The notes below the pieces were generated by a model, which was given only the letters and a program-made list of their open reading frames with translations, had not been told where the DNA came from and did not search any database. The position numbers and the translations under genes were made by a program. A stretch of 64,000 bases of DNA from Sorex araneus (taxonomy: Eukaryota; Chordata; Mammalia; Eulipotyphla; Soricidae). The stretch is taken from positions 139,611,211 through 139,675,210 of the forward strand of contig NC_073304.1 of assembly GCF_027595985.1 (NCBI RefSeq), given 5' to 3'. Of this stretch, positions 1 to 20,240 are shown in pieces (the stretch's first letter is position 1; the number at the start of each line of letters is the position of its first letter).

Positions 1-4791
<4,791 letters not shown>

Positions 4792-4872
4792 TGAACAAGG
4801 AGGGCGTTATCTTAGAATGAACTCTTTATTCACTTTCCGTGTTCCAGGAAATGACTCGTTTTGGTCTTTTAG

Positions 4873-4958
4873 GACATGCTGGGCCTGTCCAAACCTGCTA
4901 TGCCCATGCAGCAAGGAAGACCCGCTCAGCCACAGGAGCACCCATTTGTCTCCAGCAG
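4873..4958 (+). CDS. SEC23B: SEC23B exon 6 (residues 202-230)
   Basis: An 86-base exon after a very short 90-base intron 5 (4783-4872). It encodes DMLGLSKPAMPMQQ, then a Pro/Gln-rich linker ending HPFVSSR. It finishes two bases into the Arg codon before 'gtgagc', which equals coding position 689 in human numbering, the known exon 6 boundary. An upstream AG at 4846-4847 is not used: it would add out-of-frame residues. Confidence 0.95.
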
Positions 4959-5484
4959 GTGAGCCTCCCGAAGTGCACGGTGCGAGTGGCAGGGAGCAGG
5001 AGGGGCCGTCACAGTAGGACTGTGGCTTCCTGATTGTCTAACCAGTATTTATTTTGGGGGAGAATGGGGGCGGTGGGAGATCACACCCAGTAATACTCAG
5101 GGCCTAATCTTGGTTCTGTGCTCAGGGATCACTCCTGGTGATGCTCAGAGGACTATTTGTGGTACTGGGGGATTGAACCCAGGTTAGCTGTATGCAAGAC
5201 AAGTGCCCTACAAGCTGTATTTTCACTCCTGCCCCATGATTGTTTTAATCAATACTTAATGTCTCATAATGTTCATGGTATATTAGACTATATTTGGAAT
5301 GTACAAGTGGGTCGTATTTAGGAACTGGGGATGTAGCTCATTAGTAAAATGCTTAGAGATCTTGGGTTTGATCCCTGATACTCTTCTCTCTTCCCCTCCA
5401 AAGTAATTATATGTCTATATATGTGTGTGGCAAATTTGCCCGTCATGGTTTTCCTGATAGTGTTATATCATCAACAGGTGTTTT

Positions 5485-5702
5485 TTTTTAATTTATTTTA
5501 TTCTTTAATTACTGAATCACCATGAGGGTACAGATACAGATTCACACATTTTCAAGCTTGTTTTTCCCTCATACAATGTTTGCAAACACATCCCTCCATC
5601 AGTGCCCATTCTCCACCACTAATAAACCCAGTATCCCTCCCACCCCCTAATCCCATCTCCCCCCACCCCACCCTGCCTCAGGCAGGGTATTCCCTTTCAT
5701 CA
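5485..5702 (-). mobile_element. LINE-1 3'-end fragment
   Basis: Recognised by the recurrent block 'gaatcaccatgagggtaca', then 'ccaccactaataaaccca' and a C-rich stretch ending in 'ggcagggtattccctttc'. The same block closes the longer L1 copy at 51.8-53.6 kb, which identifies it as L1 3' untranslated region. No ORF2 sequence is attached. Confidence 0.75.
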
Positions 5703-6370
5703 ACAGGGTTTTGAGATCTCTGTAAATGGCCTCTGTTAGATGAAAGTAAAACTGAGGAAACTGAAAAGATTTCTGTTGGATGTCCACAAATGAATCGGAG
5801 ACCAGGCACCTACTCCACTCAGTCAGCTTCTTGGGTCCCTAGACATGCCCCCAGCCAGGTTAACAGTTGGCAAATATGATAAAATGCATTGCCTGACATA
5901 CTTGGCAACAATGCTTCCTTACTATGGTAAGAAAACCAGTGCTGCTTTATTGCCCCCACGTCTCAAAAGGAATACAGTAGAAGGTCATTCTCCTAAATGA
6001 ATCTTTACGTGAACTCAGTTGAGGCCCGTCTTTTGGATATCTTTGCTGCTTAAAGTGTAATTGAATTGGGGCCAGAATGATAGTGCAGTGGGTAGGACAC
6101 TTTGCCTTTATATAGGGATGTGTTCTCTTGCACTACATATGGTTCCCCAGGTACCTCCTGGAGTGATCTTTGCATGCAGGAGTAAGCTATCAGCAACACC
6201 AGGTATGGCCCAAAATCCACTCCCCTGAAAAAATTTTAAAACTGAATTACTCTTTCTTCCTTGACTTGATTTTTTCCCCCAAATGCATATATACATTACT
6301 GTTTAGTTAGCTTTGACTTAAATTCCTAAATAAAGTTGCTTTGAGTTGTTCCATGTTATAGTTTAAAATA

Positions 6371-6565
6371 GAGGCTGGAGCAATAGCACAGCAGGTAGGG
6401 TGTTTACTTGCACGAGGCTGATCCTGGTTTGGTTCCCAGCATCCCATATGGTCCCCTGAGCACCACCAGGAGTAATTTCTGACTGCAAAGCCAGAAGTAA
6501 CCCCTGTGCATCGCCAGGTGTGACCCAAAAAGCAAAAATAAATAAATAAATAAATAAAATAAATC
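6371..6565 (+). mobile_element. tRNA-derived SINE (SOR-type)
   Basis: Full head and body, with a tail of AAAT repeats instead of a pure A tract. Several head changes ('gtttacttgcacgagg') suggest it is older than the copy at 7030. Confidence 0.85.
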
Positions 6566-6685
6566 AAATAAAGTATTTGTGAAGAGGGAAATACTTCAAT
6601 TTTTTTTTGAGTAATGATATTGAGAGGTACTTAACTATGTCTCCTAGAGTTGAAGATGAGAGTATGTTACTAGAACTCAGATTGA

Positions 6686-8674
<1,989 letters not shown>

Positions 8675-8837
8675 TGAACTGAGGGATGAAAATGCAGGAA
8701 TGGACAAGGCCGGCCTAAAAAACCTTCCTGATCGCTGTATGCTACAGAGTTAGCGCCTGGGGTGGATCCATGTCCTCTCAGGGGAAGGAGCAGTGACTTG
8801 CAGGAGATCCCCGGGATGCACTGTGAGCAAGTTACAG

Positions 8838-9000
8838 CACTGTCACTGTCATCCCGTTGCTCATCGATTTGCATAGGTGAGCACGTCTCCATTGTGAGAC
8901 TTATTGCTATTCTTGGCATATTGAATACACCACGGGTAGCTTACCAGGCTCTGCCATGTGGGCAAGATACTCTTGGTAGCTTGCAGAGCAGCTTTATTTC
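8838..9000 (-). mobile_element. fragment of the long-body SINE
   Basis: Matches the body of the element at 30205-30453, with 'cactgtcatcccgttg', 'cgatttgc' and 'agcttaccaggctctgcc', but lacks the tRNA-like head. Confidence 0.65.
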
Positions 9001-11059
9001 TTTCTTTGCTTCTCCCAGAGAACCTGCTTCCAGAGACCAGGTTGGGAAGTCTTGAGGTGGCCTTCAGCAGAGCTATGTAGAGAGGGTGTGGGGGGTTCTG
9101 GAAGCTCAGTTAGGAGAGCCTTGCCTGTGTCATTGCTTGGAATAGGCACCCAGTGCTCAGTCAGCCTTGGATTGTGCTTTTCTGGCACCTGCCTTTGCGT
9201 CAGTCCCCCTGTGCTCAGGTCGCAGTGTCCAGCCATGCTCTCAGTGGGCAGTGCCTGGCCACAAGCTCAGGGCCTCTTGAAGGACTGATGAGAAATGTGT
9301 CTCCCCCAGTCCCGCCTTCGACCTCCTGAGTAATATACTCAGTGTATGGCCCAGCAGTCAATTTGGCACCAGTTTTCTAGGGAATTCTGGTGTGACCACT
9401 GGTGTGTCGTGCTAGTCTGAATCATCTGGGACATTTGAAAAAACAATTCTGGCTTTAAGACTTGTCCCCGAGATTCTGATTTCATTAGCACAGGGTATTG
9501 CCTGGACCTCCACATTTTAAAAAATCTCCCAAACGATTTTAATGTAGAGCAAAGTTAAAGAACCACTGGTGAGTACTGAGAACCGCTTAGAGCTCAGAGT
9601 GTCTGGGCTTGGAAAGCGTGAGGCTCGCTGGAGAACGGGTCAGACGTGCAGCATGTTGGTCCTGCCGTGCTACAACAGTATTCGCAAAGGGATGGGACTG
9701 CCTCCTTTTGGGGCACAGGGGCAATCAGGGGGTGGAAGTATCCTTGAGTGCAATTGCACATTTTATTTGCTGAAGAAAGTGTCTTTTCTGTTGGGTTTTG
9801 GGTCACACCTGCTTGTGCTCAGGCTGACTCCGTCCTCGGGGGTCACTCCTGGTGGGGCTCAGAGAACCATCTGCAGTCCCTGGGCAAGCACCTCAACCTG
9901 CTACAATCTCTCGGCCTAGAAAGTAACCCCCCCACCACCACCACTGAGTAATTTTTAAATTTTTTTTTCCTGAAAAGAAGGTGGTAGGCCAAGTAAGTCA
10001 GGGAACTAGCGACGGAATCAACAAGCATTTGAATAGTATCCCAGGTAATCTTAATGCACTGAACAGTTGGGTTCCTGGGTGTGTGGGGGGCGTGGCGGTA
10101 AGGTTGGTTCACACACACTGGTACTCTAGGGCTCCTCCCAAATCTGTGTTTTGGGGTTGCTACCAGTTATGTTGGGGATCAAATGCAGACCCTCTGCACG
10201 CAGAGCTGTCCCTCTGCTCCTGTGCAGTGCAGTTTAAGGAGCACTGCTGAACAACAGTGTGTTCTGCTCATACATGAGATTTCGGTGCATCTGCTCGTTG
10301 TGTTAAGGAGGAGAAGGTAGAAGACAGAAGATACAAACCCAGTCACCTGAAGTTGTCCCAGAGGGCAGAAGATATTTTGTCAGTTGTTTGAGTCCCAGAT
10401 GACACTGATACAGTTTTGTCATTGAGCAGGCGTGTGGCAACATGAAACTGCCCACTCTGTCCATTCTCTTCACCTCCCACCACCCACCCCGTGTCTTCTC
10501 TAAGTTCTTGGCCTTGGAGCTTAAAAGTTTCAGGTGTGGGCCCAGAGTAATAGCACAGTGGGTAAGACATTGCCTTGCACACAGCTGACCCAGCTTTTGG
10601 TCTCTGGCTTTGCCTGTGGGTCCTGGAGCTCCCTCCAGAGTGACATCTAACAGTGCAGAGCCAGGAAGAAATCCTGAGCTTCACTGGATGTGCCCCCAAA
10701 ACTCCAGCAACAAAAAGTTTCAGGTTGTTTGTGACCTTCCCTTCATTTGTATACCAGCGTTGTGTGTGTCTGGAGAGAGGCCATCACTACGTCAGATTCT
10801 TTTAAATCTCATTTTTAAAAATTGTTGTTGTTTTTGGCCACACCTGGCAGTGCGCAGGGCTTTCTTCTGGCTCTGCACTCAGGGATTACTCCTAATGATG
10901 CTCAGGAACCATATGTGGTGCTGGGATCCAACCCAGGTTGGCCACATGCAAGAATAATGCCCTAGGAATGCTGTTATACTATTGCTCTGGCTCTAAAATG
11001 CATTTTTAAGTATTTTGTCTCCCACCCCTCCCATTTTTTCTTTAATTTCTTTTATTTTT

Positions 11060-11990
11060 TTTTAAGTTTTTCACAACAATTTATTACATTCAATATTCCA
11101 ATACCAATCCTGACCCCATTACACCATCCCAACACCATTATTTTGAAATTTCCCACCACCACCCATACCTGCCTCCAAAGCACATATGAAATGTTACTTT
11201 GTATTGCTTGTTATGAGTACTCTGCTAAAAATGATCCAAAAAAGTTTCCCTCGAGGAAAGTGTGTGAAGAGTGTTGTATCTCACTCTGGAGCCATTAAGC
11301 CCTGTGTAAGATATAACTAACATGTAACAGATTGCCCCTTGTGTGCTTATGAACATATAATATATATATTTTCAATCAAAATAGGTTACTTTCTACATTA
11401 CACCACGTTAAATGTGATATGCTACTCTTGATACATCAGTGATGTAGAGTATGAGATGTCACCCCAGAAATTCTAAATTTTTAAATAGGACGATACAGCT
11501 ACAGTTAAAATTTTTAACTGGAACTGGATGGTGACTTTGGGTTGCAGAGGCATCTCTGCAGTGTGTTGCTCTCTTTCTCTTCTGTGATTTATTTGTGTGT
11601 CTCTGCATCATGGCTGTTAATGAGCTTATATGGCAACAGAGGCAGTTTGTGGGTGTGACTGCCAGGCTCTAGGAAGCACGGGGAGATGGGGTTTGGTCGC
11701 CCATTCCCAACTCCATGGGAGCCTGGAGATTTTGGTCACAAAACCCACATACCTGAGTTTTTTTAGCAGATTCATTCTTGTGGATGAGGCTTGTCCCGAG
11801 CCTGTGGAGATCAGCCATGAATATGGTTGTAATTAGGTTCTGGAGGTTTTCTGCTACCGGGCCTCTCTTGGCAGGCGGGGGGGCTCACCTACTGCCCCTA
11901 CTCTGGGTCGCCCCGTATGTTCTTCCCTTTTTTGTGGTGGTTAATGCTGTTGCAATGACCTGAGGTTGCACACAACACCTGGCGCTGCTG
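11060..11990 (-). mobile_element. ORF-less L1-related element, copy 1
   Basis: About 0.9 kb paralogous to 30454-31035. Shared phrases run in the same order: 'ttattacattcaatattcc', 'tattgcttgttatgagtac', 'ccttgtgtgcttatgaac', 'gctactcttgatacatc' and 'ggttctggaggttttctgc'. It has about 300 bases (11465-11760) that copy 2 lacks, and these resemble the 5'-type module at 63.4-63.6 kb. No long conserved frame is present. The strand is inferred from the T-rich left end. Confidence 0.6.
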
Positions 11991-12028
11991 CTTTCCAAAT
12001 TGAGTTCTTGGCTGTAGTTCATCCACCT

Positions 12029-12125
12029 TTTTCTTTCTTTTTTCTTTTCTTTTCTTTTCTTTTCTTTTCTTTTCTTTTCTTTTCTTTTCTCTTCTTTTCT
12101 TTTTTCTTTCCTTTTCCTTTCTTTT
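12029..12125. repeat. (TTTTC)n pyrimidine microsatellite
   Basis: About 97 bases of near-perfect TTTTC units. The Lys/Glu-Arg open frames on the minus strand here are an artefact of this tract. Confidence 0.95.
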
Positions 12126-13924
12126 CGGCTATATCCAATGGTACCAGGGCAACCATATGCAGTGATAGGGCTTGAACCTCGGGCTCCTGTATGCAAAGCA
12201 TATATTCTATCCCTTTAAGCATTTTGCCCAGTTCCTGCGCATCATTTTATTGTGGCACTCATTGAAGGTCATGCTACTTTTGGTGGAATTTGTACACCTG
12301 GTTTCAGTGTGTCTAGAAATTCTTGTGGCACCAGGATCACAGGCAGCAGAACTCCTAAACTGAAACAGCTGAACTGCCAGGATCATGTTTGTCATATATG
12401 AGACACCAGGATTTAATCTGGAACCATAAGTTTTCAGGGCAGGTGCTTTAAACCCTTGAGTTATTTCTCCGGGCCCTTCCATCAGTGAGGATGATGAACT
12501 CTCAAAAGGCTCTGCAGTAATAGGAGTCGTTCTCAATGAAGATCACAGTCTTGGTTTCTGTAGAAAATTATAGCCTGACAAGTATAGCCTGAAAACTATA
12601 GTCTGGATGCATACCAAGGGGAAAGGGGCGTGTAGAAGAAGGGAGCAGTAAGAGTGAGTATGCAGAGTCACTGAAACCTTCTAGTAGAGAATGAAGATTC
12701 TGCAGAAAGTCACATTGAAGATGAATGGAGTATGAGAACTGTATTCCACGGCTGAAGGGTTATTGTAAGGGGAAGGCATCATATTTGTTCCTTATGGAAT
12801 GAAAGGGTAGAGCTTGAACCAGTGGTCCAAGCTGCTGGAAACAGAATTTCACATATCACAAAGGAAGACATCTAAGACGAGCACATGAATGGGACAGTGC
12901 CCGCACTGGAGGAGTTCACAAGTGATTCCTCCTCCTAATTGACTCAGCAGTTAGACTGGAGAGTTGGTGTGAGTGTGGCAGGGGACCCCCAAACTCTCTC
13001 TCCCTGGAGCTCGTGTCTCTGGTGGTCATCATTGGTTTTCATCATCTCAAGGTCTACGGCTCTTGTGCATCTCCACTACCATTCGGTGTCAGTTCTGGCC
13101 TCTAGCTATGTTTCTGCAGGAAGGAGGAAGGGTTCAGCAAGACGTACTTCTTCCCATAAGAAACCCCTTCCCCCGCATCACAGAGGCCACTGTCAGAGTC
13201 AGAAGCCACATGCAGGAGGGGCTGGGAAGGAAGCCCTGCATCCTGTGACTAACGAAGAGAGGGGCTGGGTGGATATTTGGGATCGAGTAATCTCTGTCAC
13301 TGAAAGTCAGATACAGAGATAGCTGGGCCAGATACTCTTATCAGTTCTGAGAATCCTGTGTTATGAATGGTAAATGGAACCACACATTACATCAAAGCTG
13401 GGCATATCTGTCCCGATGAATAAAATGCTGAATTTGTGATCAGTGTATTCCTCTGACCTTAAAAAGGGGGTGAACAGGGCCAGGAGATAGCACGAAGGGC
13501 AGGAGTACATGCAAGCTCTAAGCACCAAATGGGTCCTCCTAAGCACTGTGGGGCATGGTCCTGGAGGCCCCAAGCATCACTGTGATGGCTCCTATGAGCT
13601 CCGTGCTGCTGGGTCCAAGCACTGAACCTTCTGGCCCAGTTGGTCCATTATCACTAGGGTGACCCAAGGATCCTCAGACATTGTTTGGGAGGACCCCAAA
13701 ATCAAAATAAATAAAAAATAAAGGGATGAGTGTTCATAAACTGGAAAAAATAATTCACTCAAAGCCAAGGATTTCCTGTTTTGAGGAAGTGGATTAGCTT
13801 GAAAAGGATGTCCTAGTGCGCTGGATATTTTCCCATGCGAAAGAATTATGAGGGCATGGAAATATTGTCTCACTAGTTAACCCATTTATCTGTGGCTTCA
13901 GTGATTAAAGGACTTCTCTCTTTT

Positions 13925-14515
13925 TTTTCAACTTTGAAATAATTTGATTTATAAGAAATTGAAGTCATGAAATTCGCTTATAAATGGATGAACATGGAGA
14001 GTGTCAATGCTGAGTAAAATGAGTCAGAAGGAAAGGGACAGACATAGAACTCATTTGTGGGATGTAAAAAACATGCGGAGACTAATACCCAGATACAGTA
14101 AAAACAAGGGTCAGGAGGATTGGTTCACAGTTGGAAACCTGCTTTTTAAATCCTAGGAGAAAAGGCAGTTGGGATAGCGAAGGGACCACTATGACAAAGA
14201 TAGTTGGAAATGATCACTCTGGATAAGAACTGAAAGTAGGTAAAGGAACAAACATGATAACCTCTCGGTATCTGTATTGCAAATAATTCGCAAAAGTGGG
14301 TGGGAAGAGGAAGGGAGGAAGAGGGGAGAGAGAAAAAGTGCCTGCTATAGAAATAGACTCTGGGGAGAAGGGTGGCAGGAGAGAAGAGGGGTGGTGGGAA
14401 ATGTACACTGGTGGAGAAATGGCTGTTGGAACATTGTATGACTGAAACCTGATCAGGCACAGCCTTGTAACTGTGTACCTCAAGGTGATTCACTTAAAAA
14501 AAAATTTAAAGGAAT
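13925..14515 (+). mobile_element. LINE-1 3' end, plus orientation
   Basis: The piece begins in the last part of ORF2: the translation resembles the M-S-Q-K-E-R-D-R-H-R stretch also seen on the minus strand at 52.3 kb. It runs through a purine-rich 3' untranslated region ('gtacactggtggagaaatgg') to an A-rich end. It is strongly truncated at the 5' end. Confidence 0.7.
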
Positions 14516-14524
14516 AAAGAAATT

Positions 14525-14745
14525 GTGGAGGCTGGAAAGATAGTACAGGACTTATGGTGCTTGCTTTGCACCATAAGTCCTGTACTATCTTTGACCTGCA
14601 TTTGATCCCCAGCACTGCAGAGGTACTCTGAGCACTGTCAGGAGTGATCCCTGAGCACCATGAAGTGTGCTCAGGGATCACTCAGGGAGCACACCATGAA
14701 GTGTGCTCAGGGATCAAATAAAGGTCCCCAAAATAAAAAAACCAA
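14525..14745 (+). mobile_element. old SINE rearranged by hairpin and internal duplication
   Basis: A plus-orientation SINE whose head folds into a perfect inverted repeat (14536-14592). Its body carries a 14-base inverted repeat (arms 14645-14658 and 14667-14680) plus a 25-base direct repeat (14656-14680 and 14692-14716). The tail is short. Confidence 0.8.
14536..14592. repeat. perfect 25-bp inverted repeat, 7-base loop
   Basis: Left arm 14536-14560 (begins 'aaagatagtacagg'), loop 'ttgcttt', right arm 14568-14592, with every base complementary. It sits on the head of a SINE where 'gcttgccttgca' normally occurs. Confidence 0.97.
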
Positions 14746-15200
14746 CACACAAGGCCTTGCAAAAATACTCTTCATCAAGTAATTGCATTGCATCATCTCA
14801 CCTGAATGCAGCACTATGTCAAAACTAGGAAATGACATTGACACAATGCAGTTTTTGTTTTGAGGCCACACAATTTGTTTGATTTGGTATTCAGGCCTTA
14901 CTCCTGGCTCTGTGCTCAGGGGTCACTCCTGGCAAGGCTCAGGGAACCATATGTGGTACCAGAGGTTGAACCCTGGTTGGCTGCATGCCAGGAAAGTGCC
15001 TACCCACTGTAGATTTGCTCCATCTTGACACAATGCAATTTATAGTACACATCTGCTTTGATTTCACCAGGTTTTATGCACTTATTGTTTTGGTGTTGTG
15101 TGTGTATATTTTTAGGAGATATTTTATCATCTTTATAGTTTGTGTAATAACCACAGTGATTAAGATAATATAGAGTTTTTCGAAATATAATATATATATA

Positions 15201-15373
15201 TATTTTTGCTTTTGGGGTCACACCTGGCAATGCTCAGGGGTTACTCCTAGCTCATGTACTCATGAATTACTCCTGGCAGTGCTCGGGGGACCATATGGGA
15301 TTCTGGGAATTGAACTCGGGTCTGTCTCGTGCAAGGCAAATGCCCTACCTGTTGTGCTATTGCTCCAGCCCCT
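15201..15373 (-). mobile_element. tRNA-derived SINE (SOR-type)
   Basis: Full-length minus copy running from 'gggtcacacctggcaatgc' to 'ctattgctccagccc'. It lies next to a TA repeat rather than a pure T tract. Confidence 0.85.
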
Positions 15374-15641
15374 GTTTGAAATATTTTAAGCATATTTTGT
15401 CAATATAAATTTAATTTCCTATTTTCTATTTAAATTCATTGGTAGCACCTTTGTAGACATGGATCTTCCTGGAGGAACATATAGTGCCAAAGTTTGAATA
15501 TTGGTGCTATTGGTGATCATATATGCAAAACATGCCGTCCAGCCTCTGAGCTCTGTCCCCAACCTTTATGTTTTTTTTTTAAATTATTATTGAAGTAGAA
15601 CCATATTCTTATATAGGTTTCAAGTGTGCATCATTGAAAAT

Positions 15642-15645
15642 CATG

Positions 15646-15678
<33 letters not shown>

Positions 15679-15680
15679 TG
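15642..15680. repeat. (TA)n-rich tract
   Basis: Alternating TA with a few CA interruptions in the last part of intron 9. Confidence 0.85.
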
Positions 15681-15797
15681 TCCCCTTTATTTGTCTGGAT
15701 TTATATACCTGCATTTGCCCTGGAGATATTTTCTTTCTTTTTGAATTGTTATTCATAAATACCAAGGGGATGTTTGAATGGATTTTAGTAATCCTAA

Positions 15798-15977
<180 letters not shown>

Positions 15978-16026
15978 TGAGTAGAATAGTATATATATAT
16001 ATACATATATATATGTATATATATGT

Positions 16027-16205
16027 ATATATATTTTTTTTGCTTTTTGGGTCATAGCTGACAATGCTCAGGGGTTACTCCTGGCTCATGCACTCAGGAA
16101 TTACTCCTGGCGGTACTTGGGGACAATATGGGATGCTGGGAATCAAACCCAGGTCGGTCACGTGCAAGGCAAATGCCCTATCCACTGTGCTATAACTCCA
16201 GCCCC
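16027..16205 (-). mobile_element. tRNA-derived SINE (SOR-type)
   Basis: Minus-orientation full-length copy ending 'ctataactccagcccc', 71 bases after the exon 10 donor. It is moderately diverged ('gtcatagctgacaatgctc'). Confidence 0.85.
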
Positions 16206-16730
16206 AAGAATAGTATTCTTATTTAGTTGTTGACTTGGGGAAGTCTTAACCTAGCAGCATGGGCAAATAAAGGTAGATTTGAAAGTTTCCAAAAGGCAGC
16301 CCCCCAAGCCAATATTCTTCTCAAGGGATTCTTTCTATCCCTGACATATTTAATGGATATTCTAAACGGAGTAGTCTGGTTCTCTACAGCCTCTTTGCTT
16401 ACTTCAGGACAGCAGGGAGTAGCAGGGGTAGAGGACTGAGCAGAAGCGTCACACACGGTGTCAGATGCTACTTCGTACACAGAACTGCGACATTGTGAAT
16501 GGGGCTTATGTTTTTCCATTAGGAACTGATAGCCTGTATTCTTAATTTTGAGTAATTGAGAAAAAAAAGGGAGGGGAAGAACAGTATTGGACCAAATGAT
16601 TAGAATTATTTATTTGAGAATTGAATGTAATCATTAAGTTAAACTTTAAACAAAGTTTTTACATCTTATCATTTAAGATGTAGAGTAATGGGCTTTTGAT
16701 GAACTCTGATTTTAAAATCTTAGCCTTGTC

Positions 16731-16909
16731 TGGGGTTGGAGCAATAGCACAGTGGGTAGGGCGTTTGCCTTGCATGCTGCTGACTCAGGTTCGATTCCCA
16801 GCATCCCATATGGTCCCCTGAACACCACCAGGAGTATTTACTGAGCGCAGAGCCAGGAGTAACCCCTGTGCATCGCGGGGTTTGACCCAAAAAGCAAAAT
16901 GGAAAAAAA
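16731..16909 (+). mobile_element. young tRNA-derived SINE (SOR-type) with 17-bp TSD
   Basis: Head 'gcaatagcacagtgggtagg', body, then an A tail. A perfect direct repeat 'aaaatcttagccttgtc' occupies 16714-16730 and 16910-16926. Confidence 0.95.
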
Positions 16910-17123
16910 AAAATCTTAGCCTTGTCAATATGCTAGAATTTTTTAATTAAGTGTTTCTAAAGCAACACAAAAGTATTGTGTCTTATCTTTCATCATTGTG
17001 ACTTATCTTTTAAGTCATTGTGACTGCTTATAAAGGATAGGAAAAGAATGATGTATTGTTGGTAGAATTGTTAATTTTGTAAATGTATCTCAGTGGAGTA
17101 GGGCGGTTCTCTGTTTATTTTGA

Positions 17124-17687
<564 letters not shown>

Positions 17688-18748
17688 TGAGTTGCTTGGC
17701 CAGTGGTTGATACATATGTAGACATCTTTGTTCTTCTAGTAACAAATTTAGTGTGTCTTTGAACAGTTTAGTTAATAGGAGGGGAGGTAGCTTTGCTGAT
17801 GGTTTTCCTTTTCCAGTTGTACCTTTTCTAATTGTACCTTAGCTACCAAGAGGCAACCTATTTGGTCCAGTGAGGTCATTTCTTGTGGTTCTGGGCAGAA
17901 ACAATCACAGTCATGTTCTGTCTATCCTGTCACTGATGATGAGTGAGAGGATGGATTGCAAGAGCATGGCATGGATTCAGTGGATAAGTCTCTACTGCTT
18001 TGTGGGTGGCCTTGGCACAGTACTTAATCATACTGAGATTTGACCCCCTTGGTTCCCATATTTGATACCTGAACTTTTTGTGTACCTTGAGTCAGTAAAT
18101 AGAGATTTAGGAGAAAGTTCGCCATGCAAAACAGGGAGGCTTGCGAGGCTTCTCTTACTGCCTGCATGTCACCCTTCACCTTTCAGGGGATATTCTAGGA
18201 GTGACCTCACAGCCTCGTTCACACAAGCAAGGTTGGGGCTGCATTAAAAAGATGGAGATCAGGGGAGATGAACACCCACAGATATCATGGCCCTGCGTAG
18301 GGAATGTCTGCAGAACAGCATGTCTCACGCTCCATCCTAGAGCTGTTCGGAGATTTCATTCAAAAGTCTTCACTGAGGCAAGAGTGATAGGACAGTGAGT
18401 AAGATGCTTGAATTTGATCTGTGGCACTCCATATAGTCCCCCATCAGAAGTGATCCCTGAGCAGACAACCAGGAGTTAGCCCTCAGCACTTCCAGGTGTG
18501 ACCCAGAAGCCACAAGACTCCTTGAGAGCCCTGGGTCTCTGGCCAGGTGATATGTTCCTGGTGTGGCTCTGTAGAAGCTCCAGACTGTCATACAGTTTGA
18601 CTGTCTTATTTATTCCGTAACCACATTATTTTCATACATGTTTTCACGAGGTATGTTGGAGTTTGTAGCACTTGCTCTCTCTAGCCACAGAAGGTGTGTT
18701 TCAGCATCTGGTCATGTTCTTCTGTTGATTATTCTAGGAACCCTCTTT

Positions 18749-18928
18749 TTTTTTTTTCTTTTTGGGTCACACCTGGCGATGCACAGGGGTTACTCCTGGC
18801 TCATGCACTCAGGAATTACTCCTGGTGGTGCTCAGGGGACCATATGGGATGCTGGGAATTGAACCTGGGTCAGCTGCATGCAAGGCAAACTCCCACTCCC
18901 TACCTGCTGTGCTATTGCTCCAGCCCCT
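18749..18928 (-). mobile_element. tRNA-derived SINE (SOR-type)
   Basis: Minus copy from a T tract through 'gggtcacacctggcgatgc' to 'gctccagcccc'. A small insertion near 18888-18896 ('ctcccactcc') distinguishes it. Confidence 0.88.
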
Positions 18929-19838
18929 TTCTTTGTTGTTGCTTTAACATCTGGGAGTCATCATCTTTGGTTGGAATGTGTGAGCTGATGGTCACACGTG
19001 GAGTTCCAAGGATTATCACAGTGGCAGTGCTGGTGACAGTGTAGAGCAGTACTGAAGAGTGAACTCACAGCCTCACTCACACAGTCAAGGTAGGGGCTCT
19101 GTGCCAAGCCACATCTCTGGACTCTGCAGTGTCATTCTTCCAGATACCTAGGCCCAGGGCAGAGCTCAGTGCCTTGCAAATGTGTAGCCCTGAGTTCCAT
19201 CCTGACTGCCACCCACATGCCCCAAGCAAGGTTGTGCAGCTCTGCTGTGAGACCCACACCAGCATTTAATCCTGGTGCACAACAGGTAAAGTGTGGGACA
19301 CCTGGCAGGCACTACATTGAGAATGTGTGTGTACCAAGGGTGTATCCAAAGATAGGGAAGGTGGGGGAAAAATGAAAAAATAGTGACTGTGGGGCTGGAG
19401 CCATAGTACAGTGGCTGATCAGGATTCATCCCCAGCATTCCACATGATCAACTGACCCCTCCAGGAGTAACACCTAAGCATTGCTGGGGGTGGCCCAGCA
19501 GCCCCTCTACTCCCTCCAAATAGTGACTGGGCCAGAGAATTAGTACAGAAGATGCAGTAATTATCTGTACACTAGCCTTGCACGCTGCTGACCTAGGTTC
19601 AGTTCCCAGTACTGGGGTCCCTTGAGCACTATCAGGAGTGCACCCTGAGCATAGGGCCAGAAGTAAGCCTTGAGGACTGCCAGGTGTGACTGCACAATAA
19701 ACAAAAAACAGTGATACTTTCAGTAATATCTTACATGTTAATAAATCTCATATTTACCACTGGAAACAATAATAAGAATAACAACAGCTCTGTACCAAGA
19801 ATTTATATGTAGCTTTTGTCTAAAGAAATTGAGTTAAA

Positions 19839-20019
19839 TGGGGCTGGAGCGATAGCACAGTGGGTAGGGCGTTTGCCTTGCACGCGGCCGACCCGGGTTC
19901 GAATCCCAGCATCCCATATGGTCCCCTGAGCACCGCCAGGAGTAATTCCTGAGTGAAAAGCCAGGAGTAAGCCCTGTGCATCGCCGGGTGTGACCCAAAA
20001 ACAAACAAAAAAAAAAAAG
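19839..20019 (+). mobile_element. young tRNA-derived SINE (SOR-type) with 17-bp TSD
   Basis: Close to the apparent consensus ('gcacgcggccgacccgggtt'). Perfect TSD 'aaagaaattgagttaaa' at 19822-19838 and 20020-20036. Confidence 0.96.
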
Positions 20020-20047
20020 AAAGAAATTGAGTTAAAAATTGACTCTT

Positions 20048-20240
20048 GGGGGCTAGAGCAATAGCACAGCGTGTAGGGCATTTGCCTTACACGCAGCTGA
20101 CCTGGGTTCAATTTCCAGCATCCCGTATGGTCCCCTGAGCACTGCCAGGAGTAATTCCTGAGTGCAGAGCCAGGAGTAACCCCTGTGCATCGCCAGATGT
20201 GACCCAAAAAGCAAAAAAATAAAAATAAAAATAAAAAAAT
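20048..20240 (+). mobile_element. tRNA-derived SINE (SOR-type) next to the previous copy
   Basis: Inserted 11 bases beyond the 3' TSD of the copy at 19839. Its own flanks repeat 'ttgactctt' (20039-20047 and 20241-20249). The tail is AAAAT repeats. Confidence 0.9.

Noticed and set aside
11885..12222. Lys/Arg/Glu-rich proteins on the minus strand
   Set aside because: Translation of the TTTTC microsatellite.
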